Below are positions 32,767-44,700 of a DNA stretch of 64,000 nucleotides, piece after piece. A program made the position numbers and the translations under genes. Position 1 is the first letter of the stretch; each line of letters starts with the position of its first letter. This stretch comes from Dromaius novaehollandiae. Lineage: Eukaryota > Chordata > Aves > Casuariiformes > Dromaiidae. The notes under the pieces are model-generated. The model ran no database searches. It was not told the origin of the DNA and saw nothing but the letters and a program-made list of their open reading frames with translations. The DNA lies in the NCBI RefSeq assembly GCF_036370855.1, contig NC_088099.1, positions 76,115,218 through 76,179,217 of the forward strand, in the 5' to 3' direction.

Positions 32767-35700
32767 CTAAACAAACAAGAAAATGTTAAACGCCTTCAAA
32801 ATACATACTTATTTAGAACCAGGCTCTTCAACCATTAGGCATGTGAAAGTTGAATATTACTCCACTAGTCATCCCTATTGACTCCGTTAATACTATTCCT
32901 TGAATAAGGTAAGAGCCAACACAAATATCTGAATTTACTTTCCTGTGAGCTGTTTAGAGAGACAGAGAGGTTGTAATGGTCTAATTACAAAAAACTGTTC
33001 TCATAATTACGCTGATGTCTTAATTATACTCTGAGTAAATGGCTGGCTTATTTATCAACTGACTTAATCAAGCCAGTTTAGAGACTTTATTCTTAGAAAG
33101 ACAATGGTTGTTCATGAAAGTTTGACAAAGTACTTCGTACTTCTGTACAAATGTACTTCTGATACACAGTATAGATTTTAATACTATTCTGGCTCCATTC
33201 CAAGAGACCCTAATGATTTACTGCAAAAGCTGAACACATCTTTGGTGGTGCTGACAGCCAGTCAGACTGAAAGCCACTGTCAGAAGCAAATGTTTTACTC
33301 CACTTCCACTGTTAACTGCCTCTAATTGAATACAGAGGCAGAAACGAGCTCTGTTCCAACAGTAAATAAAAGGAATCTCACATCTGAATATTTAACTAGC
33401 ACTAACATCTAGTATCCCTCAATTCCTTCAAATACAGAATAACAGTTTATTGATGAAGAAAAGGTAGAAGGGTTCTTTATGGTCAAAATATAATTGGTAC
33501 TAATACCTAAGCTATATTAGGTAAAATTTAAGAAGGTCAAGTCACTTACCATATCCACAAGTGCCACATACATGAATAAGCCAGCAGTAAGGGCAAATAT
33601 CCACATTGAAACATTGTCTGCATAATGACCAATAAGAATCCCCGTTGCCATTCCAAGATAGGCCAGCATAGCTGACAGAGCATTATAAAGCACAGCTTGT
33701 TTGACGGTCATACCAGCTTTTAGAAGCACAGCAAAATCTCCTACAGCAAAAAACAATACAAAATTAACATCTAGAATGTAATTATTGCAGTATTTGTGAT
33801 TTCTTTTTAGCACTTACAATATCGCTAAGCTATTTATATGCTGTCATCTAATTTTGTGAAGGAAAACATAAGGAAGAAGTTACTTGGACACAAAAAATAA
33901 AGTAACACATGAAAAACAACAACAGCAAGTAATATGAAGTTTTTAACACTTAAGTTTTAGGATTTCTGGAAAAAGCTTTTAGTCTATTCTGTATTTAAAC
34001 CAACACTATAAAATATTGTAGTACTTGATACATATGAGTATTCCAAGACAATTTCTAAAACAAACAAACAAAAAAATCCACTTAATTGCATTAAACAATA
34101 GTGCCAAGATGGTTCTATTTGTTATCCTGTACTTGTTTGTCATAGTTCAGGTCTACTTCTTTCTAAATTTTGAATTTCTTTATTCATTTCTGTAAGTGAT
34201 CTTTAATGTCTTAATTTTACTTGAAAGAATAATAGATTACCAGCCAGAAACAGTTTTCCCATAATTCAAAGTATGTCTGTTTCACAACAATACTAAGTAT
34301 CCAAACAAAAATAATACTAAAATAATACAACTTTTTCTAAAGGCATTTTGAAAATAAAGTTGATTCTATACAAAAACAAGACTTCCCTCCAGTTAAAGTG
34401 AGCAAAAGCAGTCTTCGAAGTTGAGTTGAGAAGTTTGTTACAACAGCTTTTCCCCACAAGATGTTACAATTAAGCTGAACTGGTATAATACTAATGTTAA
34501 ATCATTTTCATGAAAACAGTGATGAGATTTTTCCCTCCAGTTAATTTTAGCTAGCTCTATTTGTTTTAGTATTATTATGCCAGTCCATGATCTCTATTAA
34601 AAAAGGTATTTGTGTAAAGTTTTGTCTTTAAATTTTAAAAGATTTTTCTTGCTTACAAAACAATCAGAACATTTGAATCCAAGATATCACATTCATAACA
34701 AATTTTCTACTTTAGTAGATGTACGTCTAATTAATACAAGTTCCACAATTTCCATTGAATATATATTGAGATAACCAAGACTCATTTCTTCCCACATCAT
34801 AAAAATGGATATTTTCTCCACGTAAAAAGTCATCCGATATATTTATCATCTGCACAATAATAAGTAGTTTGATGTATACATATACAGGTTTAAAAGGCCT
34901 GTTAAATGAAACTGAACAATCTACTTCTAAAGCATTAAAAAAAGGCGGGGGAAGGGTGTCTGACTGTTCTTTCCTCATTCTATACACCAGATCTGATCAT
35001 GGTCATGACAGTTAAAAAAAGAAATGCCAGTTACACAAAGTGATTCAACCACTGGAAACCAGATCAGCTTCACTGCAAGTTGAATTAAACAGCTAAATTC
35101 TATTCTCATGAACTTTATTGCAAAAGAGCCAAATACTAAATTTGTAACTTAAAGACACATACATGCTTATGAGAAATATGGCCATGCATTAATTCACTTG
35201 AATTTAAAAGACAAAGTATTCTAGAAAAAGACTTTAAAGTAGTTTAAGTTTAATGTAGAGCTACAGCAATTCTTTGCAAGACTGAACAGGTATTTGACTA
35301 ATTTCATGAAAACAGCACAAACACAAGAATAAAATTAAGCAGAGATGACAAAATCAAATTCCAACTAGGGCATTCTCCTCCAATTCACAGTTTATGCTGT
35401 ACTGAAGAATAAAAGCAGTACAAATGAACTATACAGGTCGAGTTGTAAATAACTGCAAGAGACAGAGTTGCACAAAAAGTTCATAGCTGAGATGTGTAGA
35501 TTTCTAATAAAGGATTCATTAAAATAAGTTAGACTCAACAGTACTTCAACTTGAAGTTCTCTAATCAATAATTCAAACATATAAAACATGTAAGAAAATT
35601 CAAACAAATTTTACTGTGCACAGAATAAAATAAACTATAGTTCTCCAAAGCAAACCTGTAAATATCTAGGTAGCTGCAGCATACCAAAATATTATGGTCT

Positions 35701-38700
35701 TACCTAGCTCATGAGGCAATTCATGGCAAAATACAGCCACAGAAGTACTTAAACCACTAGATAACCCTTCGGTAAAGGCTGCTCCTACAAAAAAACAGAA
35801 AAAAAGCATTACTACATATTTAGGTGTCATGTTCAGAAAAGTTGTTGCATATGCTCAGATTAGGACACTCAGTTTCACTCAAATTTATCTTATGCTTGTG
35901 AAAGCATTTAAAATTTAATTGAACAGCTTCTTTGTGTATGATTCATAAATTTAAAACCAGAAGTGAATATTAAAATCCTCTAATCTAGTTAAAGAAAAAC
36001 AGATTTCATTTCACAATTTCTGAATTAAGCCAAATACTGTTCAACGCCACAAACTTCCCACAAAACAGAACACACACAAGTATCATCAAAAAAGACACTA
36101 GCTTTTGAAAGATACTAAGAGAAGAGTGCAGCTCAACTGCCTCTGAGAGTCAGGTACTAAAAAAGAAGGCCTGCCATTTCAACAATAAGAGAGGCTACAC
36201 AATTGTGTGAAACTAGCAGTAAAAAATTTATAAATTCTAGACAGCTTGCACATATAGTACCTTTTTTTTATTTATTTAGAAGAGAAAAAGAACCCTTAAA
36301 CTAGTCCTACAGTGCTCATCTTTCTTGTTTTTTCCCCTCCTCTTACTTACTATTTTTCCTTTTTTAGATGACGGCTCAGGATGAAGCAGCAAGCAGCATG
36401 GTCAGCAAACCATGACTCAGACAGCACAGAAGGTTCTCATGTGCGAGAAGTCTCACAGAAGGGTGCAGCAGAATCACATCTAGCTTTCTATTTATCTGGT
36501 ACCCAGAGTGTGCCAGCAAACAAGGTACAGCAAATAAGATGTGCAAACAGGTGTGAGGCCATTTAGTAACAGCTGACATGCAGGGGACCCAGAAGTACTG
36601 CTCACAGAGGAAGAGCTACAGTGATGATGAGACCACAGGAGACAATCCTCTGTCCCTGCTGGGTTAGCCACCTCCAGCAACCACTACCCAGACGGAGTTC
36701 CTGAAGGTGGACAGCAGCTTTACCTCTTGGATATGTGCTGTTGCACCGAGAAAACTGGAAGCAAGAAGAAATGAGCAGGCATCTTCATATCAGGGATCAT
36801 CAATCAGAGATTGAGCGGGTCTTCAAAGACTCTGCAGAGGCAAGAGCACAAGCCCCTTCAGGATGAGAAGGAAGGTAGGCAGGACCAAAGCAACACTAGA
36901 GCAGGAAGCCAACACAAACTCCCAGATAGGCAAAATCTGAGAATAGCAACATCTAGCAACAGAAGAACTCTCCATCCCCCCTTGTAGCAGTTAATCTAGA
37001 GAACAGGGTCACAACCCTGGCAGCAATAGAGGAAAAAATGAGATCTGCCCAGCCCATAGTCTTCAACATTTCAGATAGTCAGATTAGGGCCAGCACTATG
37101 AAAAGAAAACAAAGATTTTTAGTGGTAAGCAATTCCCTCCTGTGCAGGACAGAAGCCCCAACCTGCTCACCAGACCTATTGTCCAAGGAAGTCTGCTGCT
37201 TGCCTGGAGCCCACCTCCGTGATGGTGGAGGCACAGCCAAAGCTCATCTGGCCCATCAAGGATGGATGCATGCAGACTGTCTAGGAAAGATAGATGGTGT
37301 GGGGGGAAGCGATTTGCTACATAAAGGAGTTTCTTGACTGTGCAGAGCTTCAGAATAAAGCTAAGTATGAATGCAATTCTTTGTGCCTACTGAGAGTCTC
37401 CTGGTCAAGATCAGAGGGAGGAGGAACACTAAGGATAGTATTACAGACCACCTCAACAGAAAAGGTGGCCTATAAGGCTTTCTATGAAAACTGCACAAAA
37501 CTTCTCCAGATTGTAGACCATCGTGCCCATAGGATATCTCAGCTCTAAAGGTAACAGCATTAGGTGTGCAATCTAGGAAGTTTGTAACATGTGCTGGTGA
37601 CAATTTCCTGATGGAAATGCTAGAGGAGCCAGCCAGGGTTTGTGCTCTACTTGACCTGTTGCTCATAAACAAGGTAGAACTGATGGCCTATACAGCACAA
37701 AAGGGAGCTTGGACTCTGGTGAGTATGAGCTAACTGAGCCTGGGATACAGAAGAAGGTTGCAACCCATAAAACAATCTGTATATCGAGCCTGTATTTCTT
37801 CCACTTCCATATGAGGCTGCTGTGGCAGAAGTCTTACTAAACTCAAATTCTGTTATATTGGCTGTTGTCCCCTGTTTATATAGTCAGTTATTTCTCAATA
37901 AAAGACAGTGAGTTGGATCAAGCATTTGGAGATGGATTCCAAGCGGACATTTTTCAGGGGACTTTCCAGGGACTGAGGTCAGGCTGACTGGCCAATTGTT
38001 CTGTGAGTCCTTTTCCTTGCCCTTCTTACAGTGAGGATAACATTAACTTTCTCCCAGTCTTTGGGGACTTCCCTCTGTGACCATAACTCGTCAAAAATGA
38101 TAGAACGGAGCCTTGCAATCACATCAGTCAACTCTGTCAGCACCCTTGGGTGAATACCATTTGGCCCCATTCATCTGAGCATACCAGCTTTTGTAAGCAA
38201 TCTCTAAACTGCTGATTATCTGCTGTTGTCCCTTTTGTTCTGCAATGGTGCTGACACCTGCTGGGACCTATGAGCAGGCTTTGTCTATGAAGACTGAGAT
38301 AAAAAAGGCACCAGGTACCTCAGCCTCTTCTTTTATGTCTGTTGCTTGGTTCCCTTCCCTATCCATCAACAGACCCGTATGTTTCCTGAACTTTATCTTG
38401 TAGCTAGCATTCCTGTAAAATTGTTTCTTGTTATCCTTAATGTCTCTTGCTAGTCTTAGCTCTAACTGGGTTTTGGCCTTCCTGTTTTTCATCAAAGTGC
38501 TTTTATCTTCCTTATTTGTCACCTGTCTTTTTTTCTATTTCTTGTATGCTCCCTTTTTGAGTGTTAATTCATTAAGAAGCTCCCTGCTTAGCCAGGTGGG
38601 CCTTCTACTGAAAGTTCTAGTGTACCTGCACAAACAGGTCTGTCATTCGTGGACTCTCAATAAGTGTTCTTTAAAAATCAGCCAGCTCTTTTGGGTGCTG

Positions 38701-41700
38701 CGTTTTACTTCTGGCAGCTTTCTAGGGGGATTCTCCCCAGCAATTCCTTACTGAATTTCAGGGTCCTAATTTTGCTGCTTCTCTTTTCTTCTTCATTCTT
38801 CAAATGCTTGATCCAACTCACTGTCTTTTATCAAGAAATAACTGACTATATAAACAGGGGACAACAGTCTGTATAACAGAACTTGAGTTTAGTAAGACTT
38901 CTGACACAGCAGCTTCATATGGAAGTGGAAGAAATATGGGCTGGATATACAGACTGTTTTAGGGGTTGCAAACTGGCTGGACTACTAGACTCAAAGGGCT
39001 TGCCAACTGGCTGGTGGCTAGTAACAAGTAAAGCTCACCAGGGGAACAATTTTATGGGATCCATGTTCTTCAATATCTTCATTAATGATTTGGATGATGA
39101 AACAAGATGTACCATCAACAAATTTGCAGATGACACTAAGTTGGGGGTGGGGGTAGGGGGGAGGAAGGGGAACAGAGGGTGAGTTGACCCATCGAACAGT
39201 AGAGCTTTAGCTCCCACAGACCTTGTGAAACATGAAGATTGAACAAAGGATGTGCAAAGTTCTGCATGTGGGGCAGAATAACCTCATGCATCAGTACAAG
39301 GTGGGACCTGACTAGCTGAAGAGCAGCCTTGCTGAAAAGGACCTGAGGGTTATGATGGACAACAAGTTGAACATGAGCCAACAGTGTGCTCTCATCATGA
39401 GGCAAAGGACAAAAATGAGCAATCGTAGGAGACGCAAGGCCAGCAGACTAGAAGAAGTACTTATGCCCCTCCGCTAAGCACTGCAGAGGCTGTTCCTGGG
39501 ATACTCTGTCCATTTTGCCTCCCCTTCTCTTCCCCCACCCCAGTTCAAGATGGATGGGAATACTGTCATACAGAGGGCTCACGAGAATGTCAGAGCCTAG
39601 AACATAGGGCTTAAAAGCTTGAGGGTGCTAGGCTCTCCTCCAGACTAAGTGGTTATCTAGCAGCAACCTTTGACTACTTGAAAAGGAGTTACAAATATGA
39701 AGGAGCTTCATTCTTCAAAGTAGCGACAGATGACATGAGGGGAAAGGCTGCAAATTACAACTTGGGAGGTTCAGCAGAAAGCAGAAACTTCTTTATTAAG
39801 ACAGTAGTGTATCACTAGAAGAGCTTAACCTTGGAGGTTAGAGATTTTCAAGGCTTGGCTATGCAAAGCCATGACTGACCTATCCTAGTGCTTGCCAAGA
39901 GTCACGTTTCAAGCAGAAGGCTGGACTACATGACCTCTCATGCTCACCCATTCCTATGACTATTTATGAAGTCCAATGCAGAGTGATGTAGAGTGAAAGA
40001 CTACAGATAGTGTCTCAAGTCTTCAGCAGTAGTGGTTTACACTGCATTCTACAACACTCAGTCATACTAGCCTACACAGTAATTTAGAGTTATCACTGCT
40101 ACTTGACTGGTAGGAGTATTACTGAACACTATCAATCATTTCTAGATATCAATCTGGGTTTTTTTTGTTTTCTCCCTCTCCAGCCACTGCTTTACAGTTT
40201 GAGTTTTTGAGTCAGATTTGAGAGGGAGACAGCATGGCTACAATTATTTCCTACTAGGACAACAGAATTCATCATCATTCAATTGGGCTTCAAATCCTGA
40301 GGAGACTAGATAAGGAAAGGAAGGCAGAAGGTCTCATGAGAGGTCTACCTCCCATGCCTGCATCCTGAATAACCTACAAGTTCCTCTGTATTATTATCCC
40401 TGTACAATGTTTTCCGAGTCTTATCACTTTCTAGAGAAGAAATAAAAATACAAGAATCCAGCTTAATCGCATAAAGTAAACCTAATTTTGTGACCACCAA
40501 AGCAAGACAAACAAAACCTGACTGCTTTGCAAAGTATCTAGGTGGCTGATGTTGTAGCCAAAGTACAAGCTTAAGATTATCTGGTTTTATTTTTCACTCA
40601 AATTGCAGGCCACATTAATATAGTTTATATTATCCTCTCTCAAGAAGGGGATTTAATAGTGGCACAGTTATTTTAAAATATACTTTTAAGACATCACTTA
40701 TTTAAGACATCACTTATTTCTCTCAAAAGAATTATATGAAGAAAATACATAGGTAAGGTTAGTACAACAATAACTACAGCATTCTATATCTTAGTTATTT
40801 ACTTGAAGACAAAACAGTTCAAAAAAAAATCAGTGATGTGAACAGAAGATCACTTTATACAAATTAGTGAGATTCAAGTGTTCCATGCTTTAATAGAGGA
40901 AAAGAAAAAAGCATTTTTTTAAATCTTGTTCCTCTGTAATTAACATAACAGACTCAAGGGAAAAAAAGAAATAACTGATGAAAGTAAGGAATAACAATCA
41001 CATGAGTGAAAACTTATAAGTGAAGGCTTATTCTGGTTATCCCTATCTTGAGTCAAAAATATTTTTACCATCATTTAAATACAAGAAATTGTTACAGTAA
41101 GCAGTACTGACCTTTTCACATCATCATCAGATCACTGCTTTACATGGTGGATTTCCTTCAGTTCTGGATGTGCCTGAAGATACCTTTTTATTAGTCTGAA
41201 CAAGCTACACAGCAGGACTTGCAAAAGGCAGTGCTCTCACTTGTTCAACAAGCTTTTATTAACCTTATAGCTTTCCCCTCTTCATAACCATCAAATCACA
41301 GCCCCTTCCCCAAACCTCCCTCATGCTAGGAGATAATTGATATTCCATACCATTTGTATGCAAATCTTCCTTCTTCTTCCACCATATTTTCACTACTGAT
41401 TTGCTAGGAAATTTACATTCCATGCTTTAATTAAAAAAAAAAAAAAAAGATTTAAACAGAGAGGTCTTTTTTCACATTATATTGTGAATTGACTGGATCT
41501 GAACAACTGCACATGCTACAGTGAGAAATACTGAGTTATTATTGGGTTTTCTCTTCAAAAAAAGAATGAGCTTGTTTATACAATACAATTTACAGAAAGA
41601 CTAGTACTGCTGAACTGACCCCAGTATGCTACACAAACTAGAAGTGAATCCAATACCTGCAAAACCACAGGTAAGTCTTAAACACTAAAAGTCAATACTA

Positions 41701-44700
41701 TAAGACTAGCATATGAATTAAGGATTACTGAATTAATTTCACCTTCTAGAACTTACTTTTACATCTAGAATTCCTGTTGTCCAGCCTTCTAGAAAAAAAC
41801 AAAGGAGATACCAAATCTGACCTCAAAGCCCCATGCCCAAAACACAATATTTAATCTATTTTTTTGTGATTAAGAAAAAAATCTTTTCATTGAAGCTTTG
41901 TCAAAAAAGATTGAAGAGCTACAACATGCACAGGAAAAACAGGGATATGAGCAGAGTAGGAGCAAAAAGACAACAGTATTTTGTTTACAGGTACTTTTTT
42001 TTTTGCTAACAGCAGAAACAGTTAAGTTCCCATAATTAAGGACAGAGCTATGTCATTAAACTAGACTTTAAGGGTACATTTTTGAGTACAGCATGATTAT
42101 ATGTGAGAAAAATATTTTTTGAAATACTTTTCCAAAAAAGATGTCAAAACTGTTTTGAGACTGTTCAGCACACTGAGCACATCTGAAGTAGGCTATTTTA
42201 GCTACGCTCCTTTAATTAGAGATCCTTAATCTAAAAGCCTCCATGAATGCAACATTTAGTGACTTAATTGATATCCTCTCCATGATTTATATTTCTGACA
42301 ATTAACACCTAACTAGCATCCCACTCATGCATTCCTGGCAGACAAAACGCAGCACAGACGCGCTGGAAGATTAGCTCAAGTGCTAGAAAGAAGAGCTACA
42401 ATCCTGCTCTTTATTATAGGATGTTAAGATTTGAGAACCTGGATGCAATAGGAGTGCTGTGCAAAACCATAATGTATTTCATATACTTGCTTTAAGCACC
42501 TTAGAGTACAACCAACTTAATCATGCAGTAAAACTGAATGTGGGTCTACCTCACACCGCGCAACAGTTATACACCTATATTGCCTAATCCATTTGGATAA
42601 TCTTCCAGCTAAGGTACATTGAAACCATGGTCCCATCTCCCTGCCTTCCAAAGCTCTGAGGAAATTTATAGATGATATGTAATCAGGACCTAGCATAAGC
42701 AAAGCCAGATGTGTAAAGTATAGATCCCAACCTTATTAAATACAAGTGAAGATGGAAAAGAAAAAAAAAAGAAAGCCAGTGATATTAGTGACTGAAGTAG
42801 GAAAAAAACACAACTACTTTATGTGACCAAGACGACACACCTACCTTTAAAGAACACAAAAGAATTGCTGAGCACCTGTAGGCTCTTTAAGTCCTAAATA
42901 CTGGTTTATGAGCCTAACTTTAGTTTCGAAAAATCTTACCTTTAAGTAAAGTAGGAAATAAAGCAAAGCGTATAGATTTCCCAAAGAAACATAGCTGCAG
43001 CATACAGCTTTGTTTGATTTGTCACCGATCTCCAGTTTGTTAAACTAGAGGCTTTTCTCATTCATTCAGAACCACTGCCAGATGAAAGTTTAGTCTTAAA
43101 AGAACCACCATTAATTAGTTATGCTAATAAAAAGACCTTGCTGTTATCACAGATGACAAAGCAGTATTATTGAAACTAACGCTTACCAATTGCAAGGCCA
43201 TCACTAAAATTGTGTAGTCCATCTCCCATAATCACCATCCATGCCAGAGTTGCTATCCCAGCATCCTTCAGTTCTTCACGTGAATACCGCTGACTGTGAC
43301 TGTGTGGATGATGGTTCTGGTGATGGTGATGATGCAGAATGTGATGGTAGTCATGATGATGATGACTAAGATGATCCGTCTGTCCTAAAGTATCATGCAA
43401 GTGAGAGTGACATTTGTTTCTACAGCCCCTGGATACATATTCATTGTCAACCTCCTCTTGGTGAGAATGAGCTATCATAACTTCTTCTTCTTCTTCTTGT
43501 ACTGCTGGTTGCTGAGAAATGAAGGGCGATGGATCTTGTGAATCTGTCCCTAGATAGCCCTCAGGCCCTGTTACAAAAATCCAAAGTATAATGTTACACA
43601 TTTTTAAAGTCATCTAGGAAGCAATGATACAATAAAGAAGTTTAATAAATGACAGAACTGAAAAAAAGTAGTAAGTTTAAAAGTTTAGGTTGATACCCCA
43701 GCTTCTCGTACCAATAATTTTTCAAGAGTTCTCACTACTTATTTTTCTTAAGTCAGATTTCTGAGGTTATTCACTTTACTGCAAAACACTAAAAACTTCT
43801 CATTTCTCCACCTCCTACCAGGAACGCACCCCCCTATACTGTTGCCATGAATACCTCCTAATAAACTAACTAAATAAATAAATAAATAAATAACTTTTCA
43901 GATAAGACCTAGTACAATTTAAATACAATAGCATAGGGATCTTTGTGTCTCATTTTCACAACGTGAAGGCTGTTACTTAAATGCTTCAGAAAGACAAAGC
44001 CTGAAAAGCATTTGCCATTTACCTATCTTAGAGATGATGAATAAGACTGCAAGAGAGCAGGATTATGTTATAGATAGAATTCTGGCAACCTTCTTGAATA
44101 TCATATGGAAATAATTGGTTAAATGCAAGTTCTTAAGCTTGGACACCTAAAAAATAAACACTCAAATATAAAACTGCCAATACAGACCTCAAAATGTCCT
44201 CAGACATTAATGGCTGTTTTACCTGTCTCATTAACACTCCTAAAATTTGTTAAATTTTTCACCTGCAGTTGAATGAACAAATGCACATTTTTTCTGCATT
44301 ACTGACGATTCATTCTTTACTTATAATTACTGCAAAAACATGAAAGCTTCTTCAGCATCCACACCAAAAACAAGTAGGCTTTCTGCAAAAGAACACTTTT
44401 ATTAGTGGAAATAACAAGTGGGAGTCTTGGCAACTGAATTCCAGTTATAGCTGAGGCAAAATTTCTGCTCTAAATTGCACTATCATATAGCATGTGCAAT
44501 ACTGGATCAGCATCTAAAATTTTAAATCTTCCTAAGAGAGCATGGGATGTTGTCAACTTCAGTAGAGAATACAGTCCCAGTATTTATTTAAATTATTAAA
44601 CTCTTGCATTCTTAAGTACAAAAGGGCATTTCACCTTCTAAATCTCTATGCGAAACAAGACAATTCTCATGCTAGAAACAATATTATTACTTAGTTACAG

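Larger units (their letters stand above)
36480..39965 (+). mobile_element. CR1 LINE, degenerate, with inverted central segment
   Basis: A nearly element-length, inactive CR1 non-LTR retrotransposon, antisense to SLC39A6. From left to right: an ORF1 remnant on + with a [11 protein letters not shown] esterase-type motif (about 37110) and [13 protein letters not shown]; an endonuclease remnant on + with [11 protein letters not shown] and [10 protein letters not shown] (37590-37680); the N-terminal part of reverse transcriptase on the - strand (about 38780 to 37770) with [12 protein letters not shown] and [11 protein letters not shown]; then the RT C-terminal part on + with [19 protein letters not shown] and [10 protein letters not shown], followed by the CR1 3' UTR (ggctggactacatgacctct) to about 39965. 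Many stops and frameshifts break all domains. The 5' limit is approximate. Confidence 0.85.
35785..43186 (-). other. SLC39A6: SLC39A6 intron holding an antisense CR1
   Basis: The longest intron of the gene (7.4 kb). About 3.5 kb of it (36.5-39.97 kb) is a rearranged CR1 LINE. The rest, 40-43.18 kb, is AT-rich with poly(A) runs near 41430 and no recognised feature. Confidence 0.85.

Noticed and set aside
37294-37672. Overlapping frames on both strands that might be a host gene
   Set aside because: Explained by CR1 remnants: flanking sequence carries ORF1 and endonuclease motifs of the retrotransposon.
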